Below are positions 55,285-63,373 of a DNA stretch of 64,000 bases, piece after piece; the stretch's first letter is position 1, and every line of letters starts with the position of its first letter. The stretch is from Cellulomonas carbonis. Lineage in GTDB: Bacteria; Actinomycetota; Actinomycetes; Actinomycetales; Cellulomonadaceae. Position numbers and translations under genes: made by a program. The stretch spans positions 806,001 through 870,000 of the forward strand of contig NZ_BMEB01000002.1 of NCBI RefSeq assembly GCF_014636275.1, written 5' to 3'. The notes under the pieces are model-generated. The model ran no database searches. It saw only the letters and a program-made list of their open reading frames with translations, and was not told where the DNA came from.

Positions 55285-56061
55285 TCAGGCGCGGGGGCCG
55301 TCCGCGTCGCCGCGTGCGGTGTTCGCGCTGGTCGTCGTGGACGCCTCGGGGGAGGGGGCGGCCGGGACCTGCGCACCGGTGCCCGCGGACGGCGTGCGCG
55401 CCGCTGACGTGCGCTCGGCACGTGCGGCGCGGGTCGCGGCGCGTCGCCGGCTGCCACCCCGCACCGCGCCGTCGACCGCGGTCGCGACGAGCGCCGTCAC
55501 GAGCAGGCCGACGAGCACGACCCCGAGGACGACGCGCATGCGGTCGGGGTACTCCTCGACGGGCGTCGTGGCGGGCCGGCTCAGGATCGAGGTGATGAGC
55601 TGGTCGGCCGGGGCGCCGGCGCGCTGCTGGATGTCGGCGAGCACCACGGGCGCCTGCTCCTGGAGCACGCGGAGCGCGGCGAGCGCGGACTCCGCGTCCC
55701 GCGCGGTCGCGCTGACGGTGAAGAAGCTCTCGGCGCGCTGGTTGTTCACCTGGACGGTCAGCACCGCACCCTCGGCGTCGCCCGTGAGCTCGACGTTGCC
55801 GTGCGCGATGCTGTCCGCCAGCAGGGCGGAGAGCGTCGTCGTCGACTGGCCGTAGGGGTTGCGGCTCAGGACGAGCGGGTCCTCGGACTGCTGCGTCTCC
55901 ATGTACGCGGGGCTCTGCACGACGCTCACGACCGTCGTCGAGGAGTACACCGGCTCGGCGGACTCCCACAGCTGGGCCGCGAGGTAGCCGGTCGCCGCGA
56001 GCAGGACCAGGGTGACGTACCAGCGTCGGACGAGGGCGCCGACGACGCTCGAGATGTTCAC
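55285..56061 (-). CDS. Wzz-like chain-length/polysaccharide co-polymerase membrane protein
   Basis: A 258-residue protein. An N-terminal membrane helix (about 14-31) and a C-terminal one (about 176-196) enclose an extracytoplasmic helical domain, with the Wzz-typical start STTVVSVVQSP and a Pro-containing segment before the second helix. The cytoplasmic tail (about 197-258) is basic then Ala/Thr-rich, with no kinase domain or Tyr cluster. It probably sets polymer length with the Wzy-like protein. GTG start; GGAAG lies upstream. Confidence 0.82.
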   Translation of the reverse strand: MNISSVVGALVRRWYVTLVLLAATGYLAAQLWESAEPVYSSTTVVSVVQSPAYMETQQSEDPLVLSRNPYGQSTTTLSALLADSIAHGNVELTGDAEGAVLTVQVNNQRAESFFTVSATARDAESALAALRVLQEQAPVVLADIQQRAGAPADQLITSILSRPATTPVEEYPDRMRVVLGVVLVGLLVTALVATAVDGAVRGGSRRRAATRAARAERTSAARTPSAGTGAQVPAAPSPEASTTTSANTARGDADGPRA

Positions 56062-56106
56062 AGGGCTGTGCTCACTTCCTTCCGGGGCGCGGGTGGGCGC
56101 GACGAG

Positions 56107-56976
56107 TCAAGCAGATGGGGTCGGGCGGTCGACAGGCGCGCGCGACGACTCGTCGCGCTCCCACCGGAGGTCACCACGGCGCAGCTTGATCTCCGCGCGG
56201 ACGCGCACGGCCACCGTGAGCGCGACGAAGACGAGGACGTGCGGCAGATCCCGGACCGACCGCGCGCGGCGCAGGAGGTAGCGGGCCGTCGAGCCGTCGG
56301 GGGTCGTCGGCAGGTCGGGCACGGCGGCCGTGAGCTCGCGGTTGCCCGCACGCGTCCGCACCCCGCGGTGCACGAGCGACCTCGCGGTGCGCGCGACGTG
56401 GACGTCGAACGTGCCTGGGCTCGTGCGGCGCTCACCCGCCCGGAAGGACCGCCGGACGTAGTCGTCCTCCGCGACGATCGCCGGGAAGGGGGCGACGCGC
56501 GCGTGACCCTCGCGGCTCAACGCGAAGATCCCCGACCCGACGTAGCCGTCGCGCAGCACGGGCAGGTCGGGCCAGATCCGGTAGTACGAGCGCACGAGAG
56601 CCGAGCAGCCGCTCGTGACGGGCCGCAGGCGCGGGGACGCGGCGAGCACACCGGGCTCCTCGAGGGTGGTCACGAGCTCGCGCAGCGTGGCCGAGTCCAC
56701 CTCGATGTCGGCGTCCAGGTAGATGCGCGGGAACGTGGTCGCGACGGCGTCGGCCGCGTTGAGCGCGCCGGGCTTGCCCGGTTCGGGACGATCGACGACG
56801 AGGGGGCCGAGCGGGTGCGCGCGCGCGATCTCGACGGTCCGGTCGGTGCAGCCGTTGGCGGTGACCACGACCTCCCACTCGCCCGGCCGGGCGTCACGGT
56901 GCAGCGCGTCGAGGCACCGGCCGATGACGGCCTCCTCGTCGTGCGCGGGGACGACGATGCTGGCTCGCGGGCTCAT
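56107..56976 (-). CDS. Glycosyltransferase family 2
   Basis: A 289-residue inverting glycosyltransferase. SIVVPAHDEEAVIGRCLDAL is the nucleotide-sugar fold, VVVTANGCTDRTVEIAR the donor strand, IYLDADIEVD the DxD-type metal motif, and AEDDYVRRSFRAGER contains the catalytic Asp. The C-terminal helix (LPHVLVFVALTVAVRVRAEI) could anchor it to the membrane. Its ATG overlaps the stop of the upstream gene by four bases, so the three minus-strand transferases are one coupled unit. Confidence 0.88.
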   Translation of the reverse strand: MSPRASIVVPAHDEEAVIGRCLDALHRDARPGEWEVVVTANGCTDRTVEIARAHPLGPLVVDRPEPGKPGALNAADAVATTFPRIYLDADIEVDSATLRELVTTLEEPGVLAASPRLRPVTSGCSALVRSYYRIWPDLPVLRDGYVGSGIFALSREGHARVAPFPAIVAEDDYVRRSFRAGERRTSPGTFDVHVARTARSLVHRGVRTRAGNRELTAAVPDLPTTPDGSTARYLLRRARSVRDLPHVLVFVALTVAVRVRAEIKLRRGDLRWERDESSRAPVDRPTPSA

Positions 56977-58106
56977 GCGTGCTCACCTCCGGTGGGTGCG
57001 GCGCCGGCGACGCCGAGGACGGCGAGCCAGTCCTCGGCACGCCGCTGCCAGGTGTGGTCCGCGGCGAACGCGCGGGTCGCGGCGCGCACCGACTCGTCGG
57101 CGCCCGCACCGGTCGCGGCCGCAGCCGCCCCGAAGGCCGTCGGGTCCTCGTGGACGGCGACGTGCGGGCTCGCGAGCCAGTCGAGCGCCGGGAGCGGGGT
57201 CGACACGACCGGGACGCCGGCGGCGAGGTACTCGAGGATCTTGAGCGGGAAGCTCGCGGCGTTGAAGGAGCTCGCGTCGTACGGCACGAGCCCGACGTCC
57301 GCCCGCGCGAGCTCGGCCGCGACGACGTCGGGCCCGACGGGACCGCGCCAGTCGACCCGCGGGTCGCCCAGCACCTCCTCGACCGCGGCGCGCTGCGCGG
57401 GGTCGGGGAAGGTCAGCGAGAGGCGACCCAGGACGACGAGCTCGCACCCGGCGTCCACCACGGACCGCAGCAGCTCGGGCCGCACGCGCGGCGAGACGCC
57501 ACCGAGGAACACGGCGCGCGGCGGGCGGCCCTGCGGCGCACCCCGCGGCACGTCGTCGGGCAGGACGCATCCCGCGGGGACGACCTCGGCCTCGACGTCG
57601 AACCGGCGCAGGCGGTCACGCAGGACGGGGGAGACGGCGACGACGGCGTCCGCGGCCCCGACCGCTCGCCGCAGGTCGGCCTCGAGCGCGGCCGGGTCCT
57701 GGCCGATGAGGGCCGCGCCGGCGACGTAGTCGTCCTTGACGAGCAGCACGCGCCGACGCGCGCCGAGCGTGTCGAGCGACGCGGAGACGCCCGTCGTCAC
57801 GACGGCGTCGGCCGCGCCGCCGAGGAGCCGCGCCGCGCGGGCACCCGCTCGGCGCGCGGCGTTGTCGCGGGCACCGCGCAGCCCCAGACGGCGGCTGAAC
57901 GGGACGGTCCAGGCGGGCTGGACGACCGTGCGGCCCCCGTCCGCGACGACGCGCTCGCGCAGCTCGCCGAGTGATCGGGGCGGCCGCGGCGGGTCGAGGT
58001 AGACGACGCGCGCGTGCGGAGACAGGGCCGCCGCGAGGCGCTGCTCGTAGAGGCGGTGACCGCGGTAGGGGACGCTCGCGACCAGCGCGATGCCGGGCGG
58101 CCTCAC
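56973..58106 (-). CDS. Glycosyltransferase (GT4, TuaH-like)
   Basis: A 377-residue glycosyltransferase of the GT-B fold. N-terminal IALVASVPYRGHRLYEQRLAAA and YLDPPRPP match TuaH/GumK-like enzymes; VLLVKDDYVAGAALIG is the KDDY motif; the C-terminal domain has FLGGVSPRVRPEL and SSFNAASFPLKILEYLAAGVPVVSTPL. GTG 58106 overlaps the stop of the preceding transferase (GTGA). Probably builds the same surface polymer. Confidence 0.85.
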   Translation of the reverse strand: MRPPGIALVASVPYRGHRLYEQRLAAALSPHARVVYLDPPRPPRSLGELRERVVADGGRTVVQPAWTVPFSRRLGLRGARDNAARRAGARAARLLGGAADAVVTTGVSASLDTLGARRRVLLVKDDYVAGAALIGQDPAALEADLRRAVGAADAVVAVSPVLRDRLRRFDVEAEVVPAGCVLPDDVPRGAPQGRPPRAVFLGGVSPRVRPELLRSVVDAGCELVVLGRLSLTFPDPAQRAAVEEVLGDPRVDWRGPVGPDVVAAELARADVGLVPYDASSFNAASFPLKILEYLAAGVPVVSTPLPALDWLASPHVAVHEDPTAFGAAAAATGAGADESVRAATRAFAADHTWQRRAEDWLAVLGVAGAAPTGGEHA

Positions 58107-59134
58107 CGGTTCGTCACGCCCGCGGCGACGGGCGCCGGCGGGTAGCCGTCGCGCCACTGCGCGCGCAGCCGCCACGCGTGCGACCAGCCCGTCTCGCGGT
58201 GCAGCACCCTCGCGAGGCCGGCGCGGAGCCCGACGCCCGCGAGCAGGAGCGTCCTCAGCACCCAGGCGAGCGGGGGTGCGGCGTGCTTGCGGACGTAGGT
58301 GACCTTGCCCTGCATGAGCATCACGGCCTTGCGTGCCGACGAGGACGACGACGCGCCGCCCTCGTGCAGCGCGACGGCGTCGGGGGTGATCCACACGCGC
58401 CGGCCACGGTCGCGCACGCGGCGCGAGAGGTCCGCGTCCTCGCCGTACATGAAGTAGTCGGGGTCGAAGCCGCCCACCTCCGTCCACAGCGCGCGTGGCA
58501 TGAGGAAGAGGCAGCCCGTGACGATGTCGACGTCGCGGACGTCGTCGCGCTCCCAGCGGCCCAGCGACTCCGGGTCGAACAGGCGGGACCCGGCGAAGAC
58601 GGTGCTGAGCCCGGTCGCGAAGCAGAAGGTGCTCCACAGCGTCGGGGCGCCCCAGCACGACTGCGGGTCGGTCCGTCCGTCGCGCGTGACCAGCCGACCG
58701 CCGACGATCCCGGCGCGCGGCTCGGCGTCGGCGGCGCGCACGAGGGCCTCGACGGTCCCCGGCCGCACCTCGGCGTCGGGGTTGAGCAGCAGGACGTGCC
58801 GGCCGCGGGCCCGGCGCACCCCCTCGTTGCACGCGCGGCCGAAGCCGACGTTCTCGGGGAGGGTCACGACGTGGTCCTCGTCGAGGTACTCGCGCAGCAG
58901 CGGGGCGAGAGGCGGGTCCGACGCGTTGTCGAGCGCGACGACCTCGTGACGCACGCGCGGCCCGCCGTCGGCGAGCAGCGACTCGAGGCACGCGCGGACG
59001 TACTCGCCGGCGTTGTAGGTGACGAGGACGACGGACACGTCGAGCTCGTGCTCGTCGTGCCCGTCGGGGCTCGTGGCGGTGAGCGGGTCGAGGTCCCCCG
59101 CCCCCGCGCGCGGGGTCCTCCGGTCCGTGTCCAC
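58103..59134 (-). CDS. Glycosyltransferase family 2 (rhamnosyltransferase-like)
   Basis: A 343-residue inverting transferase. VSVVLVTYNAGEYVRACLESL, ALDNASDPP, ENVGFGRACNEGVRRARGRHVLLLNPDAEV (DxD-type) and GGFDPDYFMYGEDADLSRRV match the GT2 group that includes rhamnosyltransferases. The C-terminus has a basic, partly hydrophobic region for membrane contact. GTG 59134 has CATGAT six bases before it on its strand, so the operon of three transferases starts leaderless here. Confidence 0.87.
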   Translation of the reverse strand: MDTDRRTPRAGAGDLDPLTATSPDGHDEHELDVSVVLVTYNAGEYVRACLESLLADGGPRVRHEVVALDNASDPPLAPLLREYLDEDHVVTLPENVGFGRACNEGVRRARGRHVLLLNPDAEVRPGTVEALVRAADAEPRAGIVGGRLVTRDGRTDPQSCWGAPTLWSTFCFATGLSTVFAGSRLFDPESLGRWERDDVRDVDIVTGCLFLMPRALWTEVGGFDPDYFMYGEDADLSRRVRDRGRRVWITPDAVALHEGGASSSSSARKAVMLMQGKVTYVRKHAAPPLAWVLRTLLLAGVGLRAGLARVLHRETGWSHAWRLRAQWRDGYPPAPVAAGVTNR

Positions 59135-59201
59135 GCCCCCATCATGCACGTCCCATGTTTCTCCGGGGGAACGTCCGGTGGGCGGGACGAGCGCGGACGA
59201 A

Positions 59202-59244
59202 CCGGACATGTGGGATGTGCCACACCGGGACGACCCGGACATGT
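59202..59244. promoter_or_regulatory. Paired CCGGACATGT repeats between divergent glycosyltransferase genes
   Basis: CCGGACATGT at 59202-59211 and 59235-59244, 33 bp apart (three helical turns), in the 255-bp divergent gap. The intervening sequence has a partial inverted match to CACGTCCCATGT at 59148-59159. Possible operator. Confidence 0.5.
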
Positions 59245-59389
59245 CCACGGGCGACCGGTGGTCAGGGGCGTCCACCTGGGGCGACGGCGTCGGCTGCGCC
59301 CGGGGCAGGATGCCCTCGACAGCCGGAGGTCGCGCCGGGGGCGGCCGCACCGGTTGGTCGGCCCACGAGGCGGGTGCCACAGTAGGCGC

Positions 59390-60328
59390 GTGCCACGCCC
59401 CGGAACCCGCCGCCCCGCCTTCGTCGCGACGACGGGGGGCCACCTCGTCCAGATGTCGCTCATGGGCCCGCTCGTCGAGCCGGACCGCCACGAGGACGCC
59501 CTGTGGATCACGCACCGCACTCCCCAGAGCGAGAGCATGCTCGCGGGCCGTCGCGTGCACTTCGTGCCCATGGTCGACGCGCGCGACTGGGGTGCGGTCC
59601 TGCGCCGGACGCCCTCGGTGCTGGCCGCGCTGCGCCGGCACGGCGTGGACCGCGTCTACAGCACGGGCGCGGCGGTCGCGCTCACGGCCCTGCCGCTCGC
59701 GCCGCTCGTGGGAGCCCGACCCGCGTTCTACGAGAGCATGGCGCGCTCGACCGGCCCCTCGGTCACCGGCTCGCTGCTCGCGCGCCTGCCGTGGATCCCG
59801 TGCTACACGCACTACCCGGCGCTCGCCGACGGCCGGCGGTGGCGCTTCGAGCGCAGCCTGCTGGACACCTTCGGCGTCGACGACGCCCCCGAGCCGGAGA
59901 TCTCGCGGATCTTCGTGACGCTCGGGACCGCGCGTCCGTGGGGCTTCCGCCGGCTCGTCGACCGGGTGCTCGAGATCGCGCCGCCCGGTGCGCAGATCGT
60001 GTGGCAGACGGGCGCGACCGACGTCTCGGACCTCGACATCGACGGACGCGACGTCATCCCGGACGCGCAGTTCCAGGAGGAGATCGAGCGCGCCGACGTC
60101 GTCATCTCGCACTCCGGCTGCGGGACGTTCATCCGCTGCATGGAGGCGGGCAAGGTCCCGGTCCTGGTCCCGCGCCGCGCCGCGCACGGCGAGCACGTCG
60201 ACGACCACCAGGAGCAGATCGCCGAGGTGACCGCGGCCCGCGGGCTGTCGATCATGCGCGAGGCGGACGAGCTCACGCTCGACGACCTCCGGCTCGCCGC
60301 GGCCCGCCGCGCGGCCGTGACCGTCTGA
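59390..60328 (+). CDS. Fused PssD/PssE-type glycosyltransferase (Alg14-Alg13-like)
   Basis: A 312-residue protein joining two halves that are often separate subunits. Residues about 8-150 resemble Alg14/PssD (FVATTGGHLVQMSLMGPLV, VYSTGAAVALTALPLAPLVG) and about 155-312 Alg13/PssE, a GT28 C-terminal domain (RIFVTLGTARPWGF, VVISHSGCGTFIRCMEAGK, VLVPRRAAHGEHVDDHQEQIA). GTG 59390 has CACAGT six bases upstream. Such enzymes add the second sugar of an exopolysaccharide unit. Confidence 0.88.
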   Translation: MPRPGTRRPAFVATTGGHLVQMSLMGPLVEPDRHEDALWITHRTPQSESMLAGRRVHFVPMVDARDWGAVLRRTPSVLAALRRHGVDRVYSTGAAVALTALPLAPLVGARPAFYESMARSTGPSVTGSLLARLPWIPCYTHYPALADGRRWRFERSLLDTFGVDDAPEPEISRIFVTLGTARPWGFRRLVDRVLEIAPPGAQIVWQTGATDVSDLDIDGRDVIPDAQFQEEIERADVVISHSGCGTFIRCMEAGKVPVLVPRRAAHGEHVDDHQEQIAEVTAARGLSIMREADELTLDDLRLAAARRAAVTV

Positions 60329-60408
60329 GGACGCGCCGGGGGTCACGGGCGAGGACGGCCCGTACGGGCCAGGGCGGGGACGGTGCGGTCCCCTCCTGGC
60401 CGGCCCGC

Positions 60409-61332
60409 TCAGTCGTCGCGCGTGTCGACGTCGATCGGCTCCTCGGTCTCACGCATGACGTTGCCGTCGCCGACGGGGACGTCGGTGCGCGTGAGCACGG
60501 GTCCGTACCGCGCGTTCGGCCCGAAGACGTTGTCCCGGACGACGAAACCCTCGGCCGTGATCGACGAGGAGATGTTGATCGTGTAGTTGCCGCCGTCGAG
60601 GTGGTTGCCCTCGATCACGACGTCCTCGCTCGTCTTCGTGCCCGTCTCCGAGCCGAGCATGATCGCGGCGTTGCCGAGGTCGCCGGTCCGTGTGTTGCGC
60701 GGGTCGAGCGTGTTGCCGCGGATCACGACGTTCTTGGCCGAGATCCCCTGGATCGCGTCCGGGTGGAGGTCGCCCTGGCGCGTCATCGTGTGGATCCAGC
60801 TGTCCTCGATGACGAGGTTCGCGCCCATCCGGATGCCGTCGTTGACGTGGTGCACGTCGACACGCCGGATCACGGCGTCCGTGAGGTCGATCCCGATCTC
60901 GGTCCTGCCGCCGCCGTCGATCTCGACGTCCTCGATGACGAGCCCGGTGTGCTTGCCGTCCATCACGACGGCGCGGCCGCCGGGTGCGTCGGTGCACGTG
61001 ATGCGGGTGTTCCGGATCGTCACGTCGTCCGCGTCGACGACGACGCAGCCGTCGACGTCGAGACCCTCCACCACCGCGCCGTCCTCCTCGATCCGCAGCG
61101 AGTCGCTCGGCTCGAGGACCGTCCCCGCGGGTACCCCGGTGTTGTCGGGACCGGGCGGACCGTCCGCACGCTCCGGTGCCGTGTCGAAGCTCTCCGCGGG
61201 CGTCGGCGCCTCCGGCAGGGGCGCGGAGCACGCGGCGAGCGCGACCGCCGCGACGGCGCCGAGGGCTGCCGGCCCCAGGCGCCGTGCACGGGTCACGGTG
61301 CGGCGGGCGGGACGACGGGCGGCGAGATCCAC
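60409..61332 (-). CDS. Lipoprotein with right-handed parallel beta-helix domain
   Basis: A 307-residue surface lipoprotein. A basic N-terminus and hydrophobic stretch end in the lipobox VALAAC (Cys about 35). The mature domain (about 60-290) is a parallel beta-helix with regular V/I-rich coils (VVEGLDVDGCVVVDADDVTI, VIEDVEIDGGG, VIRRVDVHHVNDGIRMGANL, VIEDSWIH). It is very close to the C-terminal half of the divergent gene at 61550. Polysaccharide binding or cleavage is likely for the fold. AGGAG precedes GTG 61332. Confidence 0.85.
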   Translation of the reverse strand: MDLAARRPARRTVTRARRLGPAALGAVAAVALAACSAPLPEAPTPAESFDTAPERADGPPGPDNTGVPAGTVLEPSDSLRIEEDGAVVEGLDVDGCVVVDADDVTIRNTRITCTDAPGGRAVVMDGKHTGLVIEDVEIDGGGRTEIGIDLTDAVIRRVDVHHVNDGIRMGANLVIEDSWIHTMTRQGDLHPDAIQGISAKNVVIRGNTLDPRNTRTGDLGNAAIMLGSETGTKTSEDVVIEGNHLDGGNYTINISSSITAEGFVVRDNVFGPNARYGPVLTRTDVPVGDGNVMRETEEPIDVDTRDD

Positions 61333-61549
61333 ACGCGGCTCCTAGGTCGGGGTGAGCGGCGTGCGGCGAGGCCGCGGCACGGGTGCCGCCCGGGGCTGGT
61401 GGGTGCGGGGGCGACGTCGGCGTCCTCGTGACCATAACAAATCGGGCACCGGCCGGGGGCAGGGGGATTTCACCCGGTCGGGCCACTCGGGCGGCGACGG
61501 CCCGGTCGATGGGAACAGGCACGTCGCCCCCAGCACGGAAGAAGTCACC

Positions 61550-63175
61550 ATGCCCCGCCGGACTCCCGTCCTGCTCGTCGCCCTGACGCTCCCCGTGGCC
61601 CTCGTGGTCACGCCGCTCGCCGCGTCGGGCGTCCCGAGCGCGCCCTCGGTGCCGACGGTGCCCTCGGTCATGGCTGAGGCGACCACCGCGTCTGCCGCGC
61701 GGGGCGCGGCGGCGACGGGGGCGGCGCCCGCCGCACCGGACGGCGACGACGTCCCGGTGGGCGTGCCCGGCACGACGTCCGCGAGCGGTCCCGCGCCGGA
61801 GCCGACCCCGCAGCCCGCGGCCGGACCCGCCGCTGAGGAGACCGTCCCGCCCGCGGAGCCCGTGGGGCCCGCAGGGCGGACCGAGCCCGCCACGGACCCG
61901 GCCGGTGAGCCGGTCGCGCAGGGGCACGTGGAGCCGACCACCGACCCCGTGCCCCAGGACGTGCCCGACGCGGCCCTCGGCACGGCCGTCGTCGCGGATG
62001 AGCCCACCATCGCGATCGACCCGACGTTCGACCCCGGGTACGACCCGGCCGGCGACGCGGCCGGCGACACGGACGCCGCGACGCCCCAGTACGCGGCGAC
62101 CCCGGCACCGGACCAGATCCGGTGGAACGGCGTGAGCATCTACAAGCAGAGCGTGGTCGCGACGGTGGTCGACCTCGAGGTCTGGTCGTCGACGCCCGCG
62201 GCGAAGGTCGAGCTGCTCCTGGGCGGCGTCGTCGTCGCGACGGACACCACGATCGAGCGGCGGTACGACCACTGGCTGGGGACGGCGCGCGTGGACCTCA
62301 CCGGCCTGTCCGGCAGCACGTCGATCACGATGCGTGTCACGACGCCCGAGGGCGCCGTGCGGAGCGAGCGCAAGGTGTTCACCGCGGACGCCGTCGTCGC
62401 GCCGCTCACCGCCGAGATCCTCGCGCGGCGCCCCGGGCCCCACAACACGGGCGTGCCGGCCGGCACCGTCCTGCGCCCGAGCGGGACGCTGCGCGTCACG
62501 CAGCCGGGCGCCGTGATCGACGGCCTCGACATCGAGGGCTGCCTCGTGATCGACGCCGACGACGTGACCGTCCGCAACACCCGGATACGGTGCACGAGCA
62601 CGACGCGCAACCGGGCCGTCGTCATGGACGGCAAGCACAAGGGCTTCCTCCTCGAGGACGTCGAGATCGACGGCGGCGGCTCCACGGAGATCGGCATCGA
62701 CGTCACGGACGCGGTGATCCGCCGGGTGGACGTGCACCACGTCAACGACGGCATCCGGATGGGCGCCAACCTCGTGATCGAGGACAGCTGGATCCACCAC
62801 ATGACCCGGCGGGGGAGCCTCCACCCGGATGCGATCCAGGGGATCTCGGCGAAGAACATCGTCATCCGCAACAACACCCTGGACCCGCGGAACCCGGACA
62901 CGGGCGACCTCGCGAACGCCGCGATCATGCTGGGCTCGGAGACGGGGACGAAGACGAGCGAGAACGTGCTCATCGAGGGCAACTTCATGAGCGGCGGGAA
63001 CTACACGCTCAACGTGTCGGGGTCCATCACGGCGACGGGCTTCGTGATCCGGCAGAACCGCTTCGGCGGCGGGGCCCGGTACGGCGCGATCATCACGCGC
63101 CAGTCGGTCCCGGCAGAGCCGGACAACGTCGTGGACGCGACCGGGACGCGGGTGCGCGTCGTCTACATCAAGTGA
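61550..63175 (+). CDS. Secreted protein: Pro/Ala spacer, PDQIR domain and beta-helix
   Basis: A 541-residue exported protein. Signal peptide (1 to about 27) is followed by a low-complexity Pro/Ala/Thr/Glu region (about 28-185), one PDQIR domain (about 187-285: PDQIRWNGVSIYKQSVVATV, VWSSTPAAKVELLLGG, LTGLSGSTSITMRVTTPEG), and a right-handed beta-helix (about 290-541) homologous to the lipoprotein at 60409. GAAGAAG precedes ATG 61550. The spacer suggests projection from the wall; the role is probably tied to the surface polysaccharide made next door. Confidence 0.85.
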   Translation: MPRRTPVLLVALTLPVALVVTPLAASGVPSAPSVPTVPSVMAEATTASAARGAAATGAAPAAPDGDDVPVGVPGTTSASGPAPEPTPQPAAGPAAEETVPPAEPVGPAGRTEPATDPAGEPVAQGHVEPTTDPVPQDVPDAALGTAVVADEPTIAIDPTFDPGYDPAGDAAGDTDAATPQYAATPAPDQIRWNGVSIYKQSVVATVVDLEVWSSTPAAKVELLLGGVVVATDTTIERRYDHWLGTARVDLTGLSGSTSITMRVTTPEGAVRSERKVFTADAVVAPLTAEILARRPGPHNTGVPAGTVLRPSGTLRVTQPGAVIDGLDIEGCLVIDADDVTVRNTRIRCTSTTRNRAVVMDGKHKGFLLEDVEIDGGGSTEIGIDVTDAVIRRVDVHHVNDGIRMGANLVIEDSWIHHMTRRGSLHPDAIQGISAKNIVIRNNTLDPRNPDTGDLANAAIMLGSETGTKTSENVLIEGNFMSGGNYTLNVSGSITATGFVIRQNRFGGGARYGAIITRQSVPAEPDNVVDATGTRVRVVYIK

Positions 63176-63271
63176 CGAGTCACTGGGCGGGTCACTGCAC
63201 GAGTCTCGTCACGAGTCGCGGCACAGGATGGGCCGGTCTGTCCAGGTTGGGACGGGAACTTCACCCGTGAG

Positions 63272-63287
63272 TGTGACCAGCGTCACA
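63272..63287. promoter_or_regulatory. CRP/GlxR-like palindrome
   Basis: TGTGA-CCAGCG-TCACA is a perfect match to the half-sites of the CRP/GlxR consensus. It lies 87 bp before the start of the PDQIR repeat gene. The other 180 bases of the gap after 63175 show only repeated CACGAGTC/CACTGGGCGGGTCAC-like pieces and no gene. Confidence 0.6.
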
Positions 63288-63373
63288 TGGCTGAGGGGCC
63301 TGACACGCTCAGCACGCGTACGCCAGGGTCGACCGGACGGGTGAAGGCCACCCCGTCCGGAGGAGTCCAGCCC

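Noticed and set aside
61333..61549. Possible riboswitch between the divergent beta-helix genes
   Set aside because: Some GC-rich stems are present, but no conserved core of any riboswitch class I know could be matched.
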